From contig NZ_JANAVF010000007.1 of NCBI RefSeq assembly GCF_024213195.1, positions 400,551-464,550 of the forward strand: DNA of 64,000 nucleotides. Reading direction: 5' to 3'. The translations under genes were made by a program, and so were the position numbers. A model generated the notes under the pieces. It saw nothing but the letters and a program-made list of their open reading frames with translations. It ran no database searches and was not told the DNA's origin. This document shows, in pieces, positions 50,959-60,787 of this stretch. This stretch comes from Streptomyces sp. TBY4. GTDB lineage: Bacteria > Actinomycetota > Actinomycetes > Streptomycetales > Streptomycetaceae. The stretch's first letter is position 1. Each line of letters opens with the position of its first letter.

Positions 50959-51939
50959 ATGCACCGTGTAGCCGTACTCGCCCTGGAGGGCGTCGCCCCG
51001 TTCGAGCTCGGCATGCCCTCGCGGGTCTTCGGGAACGCCCGCGGCCCGGGCGGGAGCTTCCTGTACGAGGTCACCGTCTGCACCCCGGACGGCCGGCCCG
51101 TGCAGAGCGACGCCGGGTTCAGCATCGGTGTCAGCGCCGGGCCGGAGGCCCTGGAGGCGGCCGACACCGTGATCATCCCGCCCACCCACTGCCTGCCCGG
51201 GCTGGTGCGCGGCGAGCCGCTGCCGCCGGCCCTCGCCGAGGCCCTCGCCCGGATCCGCCCCGGCACGCGCATCGTGTCGATCTGCACCGGCTCCGAGGTG
51301 CTCGCCGCCGCCGGGCTGCTCGACGGGCGGCCCGCCACCACCCACTGGGTCCACGCGCCGGAGTTCCGGCGGGCCTTCCCGAGGGTCGAGCTCGACGAGG
51401 ACGTGCTCTTCGTGGACGACGGCGACATCCTGACCTCGGCCGGGGTGGCCGCCGGCATCGACCTCCTGCTCCACCTCGTCCGCGCCGACCACGGCAGCGC
51501 CGTCGCCAACCTCACCGCGCGGCTGTGCGTGGTCCCGCCGTGGCGCGACGGAGGGCAGGCCCAGTACATCGTGCGACCCGTCCCCGACCCCACGATCGCC
51601 ACCACCACCGCCACCCGGGCCTGGGCCCTGGAGCGCCTCACCGAGCCGATCACCCTCGCCGAGCTGGCCGCCCACGCCCGGATGAGCCTGCGCACCTTCA
51701 CCCGCCGCTTCCGCGACGAGGTCGGCATGACCCCCGTGCAGTGGCTCACCGGCCAACGCCTGGAACTGGCACGCCACTTGCTGGAGTCCAGCGACCTCCC
51801 CGTCGACCTGGTCGCCCACCGCTCCGGCTTCGGCTCCGCGAACTCGCTGCGCCAGCACATGCGTTCTGCGCTGGGCATCTCCCCGATCGCCTACCGGCGC
51901 ACCTTCCAGCCCAACTCCTCTGCTGTTGCACACCATTGA
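50959..51939 (+). CDS. GlxA-family AraC-type transcriptional regulator
   Basis: A 326-residue regulator with an N-terminal DJ-1/PfpI-like domain (about residues 1-170; ICTGSEVLAAAGLLDGR at the nucleophile elbow, where Cys is kept) and a C-terminal AraC double helix-turn-helix (LAELAAHARMSLRTFTRRFRDEVGMTPVQWL and the matching second helix). The domain pair is typical of activators of stress or catabolic genes. It is divergent from the oxidoreductase (116 bases between starts), its probable target. The ligand is unknown. Confidence 0.92.
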   Translation: MHRVAVLALEGVAPFELGMPSRVFGNARGPGGSFLYEVTVCTPDGRPVQSDAGFSIGVSAGPEALEAADTVIIPPTHCLPGLVRGEPLPPALAEALARIRPGTRIVSICTGSEVLAAAGLLDGRPATTHWVHAPEFRRAFPRVELDEDVLFVDDGDILTSAGVAAGIDLLLHLVRADHGSAVANLTARLCVVPPWRDGGQAQYIVRPVPDPTIATTTATRAWALERLTEPITLAELAAHARMSLRTFTRRFRDEVGMTPVQWLTGQRLELARHLLESSDLPVDLVAHRSGFGSANSLRQHMRSALGISPIAYRRTFQPNSSAVAHH

Positions 51940-52000
51940 TGCACCGTCAGGACATCGGCATACTGCGTGGCCCTGCACTCTTCTTCTCAGGGGGAACCAC

Positions 52001-55000
52001 GTGCGCAACCACCACGCCAGGGCGAGGGCGGCCGCGATCGCGGCCGCCGCAGCCCTCGCGCTCGCGGCGGGGCTGACCACCCCGGCCGCTGCGGCGCCCG
52101 GCACCGACTTGTCAGGAACGCGGTCCGAGACCGCCCCGTCAGCGACGCGGTCCGCGACCACCCGCGTCACCCTCGTCACCGGCGACCGCGTCGTCCTCGC
52201 CGCCGACGGCAGACCCGTCTCCCTCGAACGCGCCGCCGGCCGCGCCCGCATACCGTTCTCGGTGCACACCGAGAACGGACGCACCAGCGTCGTTCCGTAC
52301 GACGCCCAGCCGCTGCTCCGCGCCGGGAAGCTCGACCCGCGGCTGTTCGACGTCACCGAGCTGAGCCGCCCCGAGTACCGGACCGGCCCCTCCGCCCGCC
52401 TCCAGCTGATCATCGGCTACGAGGGCCCCGCCACCGCCGCCCGGTCCGCGCTGCGGGCCGCCGGCGGAGTCGAGGTCACCCGCTCCTACCCCACCCTCGA
52501 CGCCGAGGCCGTCAGCGCGGCCCCCGGGGAGGCCGCGGCCCTCTGGGAGGCGCTCACCGACCCCCTCGCCGACCCCGGGCGGGCCGCCGTCGGCCGTTCC
52601 GCGGCCCCGGGCATCGCCGCGGTCTGGCTCGACGCCGTCCACACCGCCACCCTGGACCGGAGCACCCGGCAGATCGGCGCGGACAAGGCCTGGGCCGCCG
52701 GGTACGACGGCACCGGCGTGAAGATCGCCGTGCTCGACACCGGCATCGACTCCACCCACGCCGACCTCGCCGGCCAGGTCGTCGCCGAACAGAACTTCTC
52801 CGCCTCCGCGGACACCGTGGACCGGGCCGGGCACGGCACCCACGTCGCCTCCATCGCCGCCGGTACGGGCGCCCGCTCGGGAGGAACCTTCAAGGGCGTC
52901 GCCCCCGGGGCGAAGCTCCTGAACGGCAAGGTCCTGGGCGACCGCGGCAGCGGCCGCACCTCCGGGATCCTCGCCGGCATGGAATGGGCGGTCGCCCAGG
53001 GCGCCGACATCGTCAACCTCAGCCTCGGCGGCCCCGACACCCCGCAGACCGACCCGCTCGAAGCGGCCGTCGACCGGCTCAGCGCCACCGGTGTCCTGTT
53101 CACCGTGTCGGCGGGCAACTCCGGCCGCCGCGGCCCCGGTTCCGTCAACTCCCCGGGCGGTGCCGACGCGGCGCTCACCGTGGGCGCCGTCGACGACACC
53201 GAGGTCCTCGCCCCCTTCTCCTCGACCGGCCCGCGCCCCGTCGACGGCGCGGTCAAGCCGGACGTCACCGCCCCCGGCGTCGACATCACCGCGGCCGCGG
53301 CCCCCGGCAGCCTCCTCGTCCGCGAGAACGGAGAGGGCCCGGCGGGCCACCTGACCCTCTCCGGCACCTCCATGGCGGCCCCGCACGCCGCGGGGGCCGC
53401 CGCCCTGCTCAAGCAGCGCCACCCGCAGTGGAAGGGCGCCGAGCTCAAGGGGGCACTGACCGGCTCCGCCGAGGGCGGCGCGTACACCCCGTACCAGCAG
53501 GGCACCGGGCGGATCGCCGTCGGCGCCGCGCTGGGCCAGAGCGTGGTCGCCCAGGAGCCGTCGCTGGCCTTCGGGACCCAGCGCTGGCCGCACGGCGACG
53601 ACACCCCGCAGACCCGCACGATCACCTACCGCAACCTCGCCGCCGCCCCCGTCACCCTCGACCTCGCCGTCACCGCCTCCGGCCCCGACGGCAAGCCCGC
53701 GCCCGAGGGCTTCTTCACCCTCGGCGACCGGCGGCTGACCGTCCCGGCGGGCGGCACCGCGCAGACCTCGCTGACCGTGGACACCCGCCTCGGCGGCACG
53801 GCCGACGGCATCTACAGCGCGTACACGACGGCCCGCGCCGAGGGGCAGAGCGTGCGCACCGGAGCCGTCGTCGAACGCGAGGTCGAGTCCTACGATCTGA
53901 CGCTGCGCCACACCGGCCGCGACGGCCTGCCGGCCGCCGGCCACTCCACCACCGTCCAGGGCGTCCGGGGCGGCGCGCCGGCCCGCCGCTTCGACGCGTA
54001 CGACCCCTCCGGCACCGCCACCCTGCGCGTCCCCAAGGGCGGTTACCTGCTCGACAGCGTGATCACGGCCGACCCGCTCGACGCCACCCTGGGGGCCGAC
54101 TGGATCGCCCAGCCGCGCCTCGACGTCACCGCCGACACCACGGTCGACCTCGACGCCCGCACCACCCGGCCGGTGGACATCACGGTGCCCTCGAAGACGG
54201 CGACGGCCGGGTTCGTGGCGCCCTCCTACACGCTGCGCGAGGCGGGAGCCGAGTACGCCTTCGGCTTCTGGCTCGAATCGCTCACCGGCTTCCGCAGCCG
54301 CCAGCTCGGCCCGGCCCCCGCCGCCGGCACCCTCGGCCAGCAGTGGGACGTGCACTGGACGGACGGCCCGGACGCCGAGTACCACGCCGTCCTGGGCGGC
54401 CCCGTGGCCGAGCTCGCCACCGGCTACACCCGCCACCTGAAGCCCCGGGACCTGGCGACCCTCAAGGTGGGCATGGGTGCCTCCGCCCCCGGCAAGGACG
54501 GCCTGCTGACGGCCGCCGGCAACCTCCCCGGCAGCCTGGGCTCCACCACCACCTCGGTCCCGCGGCCCCTGCCCACCACGACCTCGGTGTACGTGACCAC
54601 CGGCGACGGCGTGACCTGGGACCTCACCTTCACCCAGATCTCCGGCCGCGAGGGCGAGGGCCTGCCGGTGGAGGAGGCGGCGTACGCGGCGCAGAGCGGC
54701 CGCACGTTCACCGGCGGCCGGACCTACCACGAGCGCTTCGCCGCCCCGGTCCTCGCCCCGCGCGTGGACGCCGACCACGGGATCGTGCGCGACGGCGCCA
54801 CCATCAGCGGCACCGTGCCGCTGCTGGCGGACGGCGCGAACCACGCGGGCGGCTTCCACGAGGCCACCGGCAGCACCGTCCTGCGCCGGGACGGGGCGGA
54901 AGCGGGCCGCAGCGACGCCCCGCTCGACCGGAGCGACCCGTTCACGGTCCCGGCGGGCGACGCGGCGTACGAGCTGACCACCACCACGCGCCTGCGCCCC

Positions 55001-55375
55001 GGGCTCTCCGGCACCTCCACGGAGGTCGCGGCGACCTGGTGGTTCCGCTCGAAGGAGACGGCCGGACCGACGGCCCTGCCGGTCTCGGTGGTCCGCTTCG
55101 GCGCCCGTACGGGGCTCGACGGCACCCTGCCCGCCGGCCGCACCGCCACCTTCCCGGTGACCGTGCAGGGACCGGCCGCCGCGCACCCGCGGTCCCTGCG
55201 GGCCGAGGTCTCCTACGACGAGGGCCGCACCTGGCGGCCGCTGCGGATCCGGGACGGCGAGGTCTCCGTGCGCACCCCGGCCGCGGGCGGCACCGTCTCC
55301 CTGCGCGGCACCGTCACCGACCGCTCGGGCAACAGGGCGGAGGTGACCGTCCTGCGGGCCTACCTCGCGGGCTGA
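52001..55375 (+). CDS. Large secreted S8 (subtilisin-family) serine protease
   Basis: A 1124-residue exported protease. A Sec signal peptide is followed by a propeptide of about 190 residues. The subtilisin domain holds catalytic Asp246 in VLDTGID, His278 in GHGTH and Ser457 in GTSMAAP, all present. About 650 residues of beta-rich domains follow, with VTASG/TVPAG-type FnIII-like and binding modules. No anchor is seen, so it is probably released. GTG at 52001 with GGGGGA upstream is preferred over the open start at 51926. It follows the GlxA gene on the same strand but has its own leader. Confidence 0.92.
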   Translation: MRNHHARARAAAIAAAAALALAAGLTTPAAAAPGTDLSGTRSETAPSATRSATTRVTLVTGDRVVLAADGRPVSLERAAGRARIPFSVHTENGRTSVVPYDAQPLLRAGKLDPRLFDVTELSRPEYRTGPSARLQLIIGYEGPATAARSALRAAGGVEVTRSYPTLDAEAVSAAPGEAAALWEALTDPLADPGRAAVGRSAAPGIAAVWLDAVHTATLDRSTRQIGADKAWAAGYDGTGVKIAVLDTGIDSTHADLAGQVVAEQNFSASADTVDRAGHGTHVASIAAGTGARSGGTFKGVAPGAKLLNGKVLGDRGSGRTSGILAGMEWAVAQGADIVNLSLGGPDTPQTDPLEAAVDRLSATGVLFTVSAGNSGRRGPGSVNSPGGADAALTVGAVDDTEVLAPFSSTGPRPVDGAVKPDVTAPGVDITAAAAPGSLLVRENGEGPAGHLTLSGTSMAAPHAAGAAALLKQRHPQWKGAELKGALTGSAEGGAYTPYQQGTGRIAVGAALGQSVVAQEPSLAFGTQRWPHGDDTPQTRTITYRNLAAAPVTLDLAVTASGPDGKPAPEGFFTLGDRRLTVPAGGTAQTSLTVDTRLGGTADGIYSAYTTARAEGQSVRTGAVVEREVESYDLTLRHTGRDGLPAAGHSTTVQGVRGGAPARRFDAYDPSGTATLRVPKGGYLLDSVITADPLDATLGADWIAQPRLDVTADTTVDLDARTTRPVDITVPSKTATAGFVAPSYTLREAGAEYAFGFWLESLTGFRSRQLGPAPAAGTLGQQWDVHWTDGPDAEYHAVLGGPVAELATGYTRHLKPRDLATLKVGMGASAPGKDGLLTAAGNLPGSLGSTTTSVPRPLPTTTSVYVTTGDGVTWDLTFTQISGREGEGLPVEEAAYAAQSGRTFTGGRTYHERFAAPVLAPRVDADHGIVRDGATISGTVPLLADGANHAGGFHEATGSTVLRRDGAEAGRSDAPLDRSDPFTVPAGDAAYELTTTTRLRPGLSGTSTEVAATWWFRSKETAGPTALPVSVVRFGARTGLDGTLPAGRTATFPVTVQGPAAAHPRSLRAEVSYDEGRTWRPLRIRDGEVSVRTPAAGGTVSLRGTVTDRSGNRAEVTVLRAYLAG

Positions 55376-55401
55376 CTCCCGGCCGACCCCACCGCCGATG
55401 A

Positions 55402-55425
55402 CCCCGGAAGTAATCGCTTCCGGGG
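55402..55425 (+). terminator. Stem-loop after the protease gene
   Basis: CCCCGGAAG and CTTCCGGGG form a 9-bp stem with loop TAATCG, 27 bases after the stop. Confidence 0.7.
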
Positions 55426-55483
55426 CCACCGGCGGGCAGGATCGGACCAACAAGCCGATCCCGCAGGGAAGTAGAGGCCCGAG

Positions 55484-55828
55484 ATGACCGCCTACGCCAT
55501 CGCCCACATACGCCCCGAGAGCATGAACGAGGACGTCCTGCGCTACATCGAGGAGATCCAGGCCACCATGGACCCCTTCCAGGGCCGCTTCCTCGTCCAC
55601 GGCAGGGAGGTCGAGGTCAAGGAGGGCAGCTGGCCGGGGACGGTCGTCATGATCGGCTTCCCGGACCTGGAGGGCGCCCGCGCCTGGTACGCCTCGCCCG
55701 CCTACCAGGCCCTGATCCCGCTCCGCGCGGACCACATCGCGGGCGACATCATCCTGGTCGACGGCGTCCCCGCGGACTACGACGCCTCGAAGACGGCAGC
55801 CGCCCTCCGCGAAGCGGCAGGCCTCTGA
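55484..55828 (+). CDS. DUF1330 family protein
   Basis: A 114-residue protein with the ferredoxin-like dimeric alpha/beta barrel pattern of DUF1330: AYAIAHIRPE at the start, GRFLVHG, WPGTVVMIGFPDLEGARAWYASPAYQAL and a C-terminal strand with VDGV. The function of the family is not established. ATG at 55484 has GGGAAG upstream. The next gene starts two bases after its stop, so the two are co-expressed. Confidence 0.88.
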   Translation: MTAYAIAHIRPESMNEDVLRYIEEIQATMDPFQGRFLVHGREVEVKEGSWPGTVVMIGFPDLEGARAWYASPAYQALIPLRADHIAGDIILVDGVPADYDASKTAAALREAAGL

Positions 55829-55830
55829 CG

Positions 55831-56763
55831 ATGGCGAACCGCGCCACCTTCCTCGTCGACCGCCGGCGCTACCGGTCCTCCTTCGGCGCGGTCGGCCTGG
55901 ACCTCGACCTCCTCGCCGGGCCGCGGGCGTTCGTGCCGTTCGCCGAGGACCACACGGAAGCGGACGGCTCCTCCTGGTACGACGACGACATGTGCGAGGC
56001 CGGTGCGCTCGTCGACACGGAAGCGAAGGTCCTGCTGCTGTTCGCCTGGGAAGGCGTCTTCGCCTCCACGCGCACCCGGGCGGCGGCCTTCGAACTGCTG
56101 CGGCACGCCTGGCCGGGCTGGCGGGTGCGATGGCTCTACGACGGCCAGCGCGGCCTGCGCGCGTACGTCGGCGCGGAGCCCTGCCGGTATCCGGGCCGGG
56201 TGGACATCAGCCCGGTGGTGGAGCCGGGTGATCCGGACCTCGCCGAGCCCGACCCGTCGGTGCTGGTCGTCACGGTGGGCGGGCGCTGCCACGTGCTGGG
56301 GATGGTCGGCGACCACCCCGTGGACGAGGGCCCGGCCCTGCTGGAGCGGCTGGCGGGCGAGCCGGCGCACGCGGGGTACGCGGGTGCCTGCGAGGGCGGG
56401 GTCCACGTGGATCCGCGGCTGCGGCGCGTGGGGTGGTGGCACACCACCCGGCAGCCGGGACTGGCGGAGGTGGGCGAGCTGTGGCCGGGGTGGACCGTGG
56501 AGTTCTGGGAGGACCGCTGGGCGGAGCACGTGCGGCGGGCTCCGGTGCTGGACGTGCGGGAGCCGGACCGGGTGGCGGCCCTGGCGGAGGTCCGCGACGC
56601 AGCGCTGGCCCGCTGGGCCGGAGCCCGCCGCGACGTCCGCGCGGCGGTCCGCGACGCCGCCCCCCGGGCCCTGATCGGCGGGGGCCTGGCCCCGGCGCTC
56701 GCGGCCGGCTCTGCGGCAGAGGCCCGCGAGGTGATCATCGGGGCGCACGCCGCGACCCTTTGA
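55831..56763 (+). CDS. Unknown protein with paired WPGW motifs
   Basis: A 310-residue cytosolic protein I do not recognise. It starts FLVDRRRYRSSFGAVGLDLDLL and contains two similar segments, HAWPGWRVRWLYDG near residue 90 and ELWPGWTVEFWEDRW near residue 215. Each ends in Trp/Asp-rich loops, which points to an internal duplication. There is no signal peptide, membrane segment, P-loop or metal motif. The C-terminal part is Ala/Arg helical. It is translationally close to the DUF1330 gene. It resembles no family I can name with confidence. Confidence 0.7.
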   Translation: MANRATFLVDRRRYRSSFGAVGLDLDLLAGPRAFVPFAEDHTEADGSSWYDDDMCEAGALVDTEAKVLLLFAWEGVFASTRTRAAAFELLRHAWPGWRVRWLYDGQRGLRAYVGAEPCRYPGRVDISPVVEPGDPDLAEPDPSVLVVTVGGRCHVLGMVGDHPVDEGPALLERLAGEPAHAGYAGACEGGVHVDPRLRRVGWWHTTRQPGLAEVGELWPGWTVEFWEDRWAEHVRRAPVLDVREPDRVAALAEVRDAALARWAGARRDVRAAVRDAAPRALIGGGLAPALAAGSAAEAREVIIGAHAATL

Positions 56764-56854
56764 CCTTTCGCCCCGGCCCGGTGGCCCGCCTTTGCCCCCG
56801 TCCCCCGACCGCATCCGTGGCCGGGGGGCCGGAGGGCCGGGGAGGGGTGCGAGC

Positions 56855-57553
56855 ATGGGCGGCATGGCTACTCACCTCATCACCGGCGCCGGCTCGGGCA
56901 TCGGTGCCGCCGTCGCGGACCGCCTGCACGCCCGCGGCGATGACCTCGTCCTCCTCGCCCGCGACGCCGCCCGCGCCCGGCAGCTCACCGACCGCTACCC
57001 GGGATCGAGCGCGCTCGTCGGAGACCTCGCCGACCCCGACCGGCTGTCGTGGGCCTTCTCCAAGCAGGCGATCCCCGAGCGGATCGACTCGCTGCTCCAC
57101 ATCGCCGGCATCGTGGACCTCGGCCCGGTGGGGGAGCTGCGCCCCAAGACCTGGCACCAGCAGCTCAACGTCAACCTGATCGCCCCCGCCGAGGTGACCC
57201 GGCTGCTGCTGCCGACCCTGCGCGCCTCGCACGCCACCGTCGTCTTCGTGAACTCCGGCGCCGGGCTCGCCGCCCACGCCGACTGGAGCGCGTACGCCGC
57301 CTCCAAGCACGGGCTGAAGGCGCTGGCCGACTCGCTCCGCGCGGAGGAGAAGGAGAACGGCATCCGCGTCACCTCCGTCTACCCCGGCCGCACCGCCACC
57401 CCCATGCAGGCCAAGGTCCGCTCCCAGGAGGGCGAGTCCTACGACGCCGCCGACTGGATCGACCCCGAGTCCGTGGCGACCACCATCGTGATGGCCGTCG
57501 ACCTGCCCCGCGACGCCGTGGTCAGCGACCTCACCGTCAGGCCCGGCCGATGA
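56855..57553 (+). CDS. SDR family oxidoreductase
   Basis: A 232-residue short-chain dehydrogenase/reductase. The cofactor loop is TGAGSGIG, the NAD(P)-binding acid or basic region is LLARDAARARQ (suggesting NADP), the catalytic Ser is in VFVNSGAG and the YAASK motif supplies Tyr and Lys. GGAGGGG lies seven bases before ATG 56855; ATG 56864 is further away. The stop overlaps the next gene by ATGA, so it is coupled to the MetE-like gene. Substrate unknown. Confidence 0.9.
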   Translation: MGGMATHLITGAGSGIGAAVADRLHARGDDLVLLARDAARARQLTDRYPGSSALVGDLADPDRLSWAFSKQAIPERIDSLLHIAGIVDLGPVGELRPKTWHQQLNVNLIAPAEVTRLLLPTLRASHATVVFVNSGAGLAAHADWSAYAASKHGLKALADSLRAEEKENGIRVTSVYPGRTATPMQAKVRSQEGESYDAADWIDPESVATTIVMAVDLPRDAVVSDLTVRPGR

Positions 57554-58545
57554 GCACGAGCCCCGCCGGCGGGGCCACCGGAGTCGGCTCGCTCCCCGGT
57601 GGCGACGCCCGGGAGGCCGCCAAGACCGCCACCGGCTCCTTCGAGGAGTTCCCGTACCTCCCCGAGCTGCCCGCACGGGGGCCGGGCGCGGACATGATCG
57701 GCCGTTCCCTCGGGCTGCTCGTGGACATGTACGCGCACGTCGAGCCCAGCGGCTGGCGGATCAGCGACCGCCCCGGCCGCGACAGCAAGCGGGCCCGCTC
57801 CTGGCTCGGCGAGGACCTCGACGCCCTGGAGGAGTTCACCCAGGGGTACCGGGGCCGGCTCAAGGTCCAGGCCGTCGGTCCGTGGACCCTGGCCTCCGCC
57901 CTGGAAATGCACGGCGGCGAGGCCCTCCTCCAGGACCCGGGCGCCTGCCGGGACCTGGCCGGGTCCCTCGCGGAAGGCGTGCGCGAGCACCTGGCCGACG
58001 TACGCAAGCGGATCCCCGGCGCCGAGATCGTCCTCCAGTACGACGAGCCCTCGCTCACCGCGGTCCTGCTCGGCCGGGTCCGCTCCGCCAGCGGCTACCG
58101 CACGTACCGCGCCGTCGACCGGCAGGTCGTCGAGGGGACGCTCCGCGAGCTGTTCGCCGTCCACGACGGGGAGGTGATCGTCCACTCCTGCGCCCCCGAG
58201 GTGCCCTTCGGGCTGCTGCGGCGCGCCGGGGTCTCGGGCGTGTCGTTCGATTTCTCGCTGCTCACCGAGCGCGAGGATGACGCCATCGGGGAAGCCGTCG
58301 AAGCCGGTACGAAACTCTTCGCCGGAGTGGTGCCGGGGACCGACGGCCCGTTGTCGGACCCGGGCGGTAGCGTCATGGGTGTCAGGAAGCTCTGGCGCAG
58401 GCTGGGGCTGTCCCCGGGGACTCTGGCGGAGTCCGTGGTGGTCACCCCGGCGTGCGGTCTGGCGGGCGCTTCGCCCGCCTACGCACGGGCGGTTCAGGCG
58501 CACTGCGTCAGGGCGGCGAGGTCGCTCGCCGACAACCCTGAGTGA
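57550..58545 (+). CDS. MetE-like methionine synthase family protein
   Basis: A 331-residue protein with the C-terminal catalytic fold of cobalamin-independent methionine synthase but without the N-terminal half found in full MetE. Zinc ligands appear as His and Cys in VHSCAPEV and Cys in TPACGL, with QYDEPSL for the substrate loop. Such core-only enzymes are common in actinobacteria and archaea and may use methylcobalamin or another methyl donor; the true donor is unknown. The start overlaps the SDR stop. The next gene, ligA, begins 31 bases after its stop. Confidence 0.85.
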   Translation: MSTSPAGGATGVGSLPGGDAREAAKTATGSFEEFPYLPELPARGPGADMIGRSLGLLVDMYAHVEPSGWRISDRPGRDSKRARSWLGEDLDALEEFTQGYRGRLKVQAVGPWTLASALEMHGGEALLQDPGACRDLAGSLAEGVREHLADVRKRIPGAEIVLQYDEPSLTAVLLGRVRSASGYRTYRAVDRQVVEGTLRELFAVHDGEVIVHSCAPEVPFGLLRRAGVSGVSFDFSLLTEREDDAIGEAVEAGTKLFAGVVPGTDGPLSDPGGSVMGVRKLWRRLGLSPGTLAESVVVTPACGLAGASPAYARAVQAHCVRAARSLADNPE

Positions 58546-58576
58546 TGGATCGAGACGGGTCACGGGAGGACACGGC

Positions 58577-60787
58577 ATGGCAGCCGAACAGAAGCAGGGC
58601 AGCGAATCGACCGTACCGGCGGCGGTGCGCGAGCAGCACGCGCTGATCGCCGAGCAGGTCGAGGAGCACCGCTTCCGGTACTACGTGAACGACCAGCCGG
58701 TCGTCAGCGACGCCGAGTTCGACCAGCTGCTGCGCTCGCTGGAGGCCCTGGAGGAGCAGCACCCGGAGCTGCGCACGCCCGATTCGCCCACCCAGAAGGT
58801 GGCCGGGGCGTACGAGACGGACTTCGCCTCCGTCGAGCACCGCGAGCGGATGCTCTCCCTGGACAACGCCTTCGACGACGAGGAACTGGCGGCCTGGGCC
58901 GAGCGCGTGGCCCGGGACGCGGGCACCTCCGACTACCACTACCTCTGCGAGCTGAAGGTGGACGGCCTCGCCGTCAACCTCACCTACGAGAACGGCCGCC
59001 TGACCCGCGCCGCCACCCGCGGCGACGGCCGCACGGGCGAGGACATCACGCCCAACGTCCGCACCATCGCCGACGTCCCGGACCGGCTGAAGGGCGACCG
59101 GATCCCCGCCCTGGTCGAGATCCGCGGCGAGGTCTACTTCCCGATGGAGAAGTTCGAGGAGCTCAACGCCCGGCTCGTCGAGGCCGAGGGCAAGCCCTTC
59201 GCCAACCCGCGCAACGCGGCGGCCGGTTCGCTGCGCCAGAAGGACCCGAAGGTCACCGCCAGCCGCCCGCTGCACATGGTCGTGCACGGCATCGGCGCCC
59301 GGGAGGGCTTCGAGATCGAGAACCAGTCGCAGGCCTACGCGCTGCTGCACGAGTGGGGCCTGCCCACCGCCCAGCACAACAAGGTGGTCTCCACGCTCGC
59401 CGAGGTCCGGGAGTTCGTCGCGTACTTCGGCGAGAACCGCCACTCGGTGGAGCACGAGATCGACGGGGTCGTCGTCAAGCTCGACGAGATCGCCCTCCAG
59501 GGCCGCCTCGGCTCCACCGCGCGCGCCCCGCGCTGGGCCATCGCGTGGAAGTACGCCCCCGAGGAGGTCAACTCCAAGCTGATCGACATCAAGGTCGGCG
59601 TGGGCCGCACCGGGCGCGTGACCCCGTACGCCCAGGTGGAGCCGGTCACGGTGGCGGGCTCCGAGGTGGAGTTCGCGACCCTGCACAACCAGGAGGTCGT
59701 CAAGGCCAAGGGCGTGCTCATCGGGGACACCGTCGTCCTGCGCAAGGCCGGCGACGTCATCCCCGAGATCCTCGGGCCGGTGGTGGACCTGCGCGACGGC
59801 AGCGAGCGGGAGTTCGTCATGCCGGCAGAGTGCCCCGCGTGCGGGACGGCGCTGCGCCCCATGAAGGAGGGGGACATCGACGTCCGGTGCCCCAACGCCC
59901 AGTCCTGCCCGGCCCAGTTGCGCGAGCGGATCTTCTACCTGGCCGGCCGCCAGAGCCTGGACATCGAGAACTTCGGCATGGTCGCGGCGGCCGCCCTGAC
60001 CGGGCCGCTGGAGCCGGCCGTCCCCCCGCTCCTCGACGAGGGCGACCTCTTCGACCTGACCATCGAGCAGCTGCTGCCGATCAAGGCCTACGTCCTCGAC
60101 CCGGACAGCGGGCTGCCCAAGCGGGACCCGAAGACGGGCGAGGAGAAGATCGTCACGGTCTTCGCCAACCAGAAGGGCGAGCCGAAGAAGAACGCCCTGT
60201 CGATGCTGGAGAACATCGCGGCGGCCAGGAGCCGTCCGCTCGCCCGCGTCATCAACGGCCTGTCGATCCGCCACGTCGGCCCGGTCGCGGCCGAGGCCCT
60301 CGCCCGCCAGTTCCGGTCGATCGACGCGATCCGCAGCGCGACCGAGGAGGAACTGACGGCGGCGGAGGGCGTCGGCGCCATCATCGCCGCCTCCCTCAAG
60401 GAGTGGTTCGCCGAGCCCTGGCACGAGGAGATCCTGCGCAAGTGGGCCGCGGCCGGCGTCCGGATGGAGGAGGAAGGTTCCGGCGAGGAGGAGGGACCGC
60501 GCCCCCTGGAGGGGCTCACCGTCGTCGTCACCGGAACTTTGCAGAGCCACACGCGGGACGGCGCGAAGGAGGCCCTGCAGAGCCGCGGCGCCAAGGTCAC
60601 CGGGTCCGTCTCGAAGAAGACCTCCTTCGTCGTGGTCGGCGACAACCCCGGCTCGAAGTACGACAAGGCAGTGCAGTTGAAGCTCTCCATCCTCGACGAC
60701 GCCGGATTCGCGGTCCTGCTGGAAGAGGGCCCCGACGCGGCGCGCGAGGCCGCGCTCCCGCTGGACGGCGCCGCCGAAGCGGAGTAG
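58577..60787 (+). CDS. ligA: NAD-dependent DNA ligase
   Basis: A 736-residue essential ligase. The adenylated Lys127 is in ELKVDG. Further motifs follow in order: the OB fold, the four-Cys zinc finger (CPACG and CPNAQSC), the HhH region with VINGLSIRHVG, and the BRCT domain at the end (VVVTGTL, VGDNPGSKYDKA). All domains are complete. ATG at 58577 follows GGAGG. The gene is 31 bases after the MetE-like gene, so it may be read from the same promoter. A Glu-rich linker (GSGEEEG) joins HhH and BRCT. Confidence 0.97.
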   Translation: MAAEQKQGSESTVPAAVREQHALIAEQVEEHRFRYYVNDQPVVSDAEFDQLLRSLEALEEQHPELRTPDSPTQKVAGAYETDFASVEHRERMLSLDNAFDDEELAAWAERVARDAGTSDYHYLCELKVDGLAVNLTYENGRLTRAATRGDGRTGEDITPNVRTIADVPDRLKGDRIPALVEIRGEVYFPMEKFEELNARLVEAEGKPFANPRNAAAGSLRQKDPKVTASRPLHMVVHGIGAREGFEIENQSQAYALLHEWGLPTAQHNKVVSTLAEVREFVAYFGENRHSVEHEIDGVVVKLDEIALQGRLGSTARAPRWAIAWKYAPEEVNSKLIDIKVGVGRTGRVTPYAQVEPVTVAGSEVEFATLHNQEVVKAKGVLIGDTVVLRKAGDVIPEILGPVVDLRDGSEREFVMPAECPACGTALRPMKEGDIDVRCPNAQSCPAQLRERIFYLAGRQSLDIENFGMVAAAALTGPLEPAVPPLLDEGDLFDLTIEQLLPIKAYVLDPDSGLPKRDPKTGEEKIVTVFANQKGEPKKNALSMLENIAAARSRPLARVINGLSIRHVGPVAAEALARQFRSIDAIRSATEEELTAAEGVGAIIAASLKEWFAEPWHEEILRKWAAAGVRMEEEGSGEEEGPRPLEGLTVVVTGTLQSHTRDGAKEALQSRGAKVTGSVSKKTSFVVVGDNPGSKYDKAVQLKLSILDDAGFAVLLEEGPDAAREAALPLDGAAEAE

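Noticed and set aside
52139..55735. An 1198-codon frame opposite the S8 protease
   Set aside because: The protease strand has all three catalytic motifs and a ribosome site; the opposite frame is low-complexity Gly/Ala/Arg.
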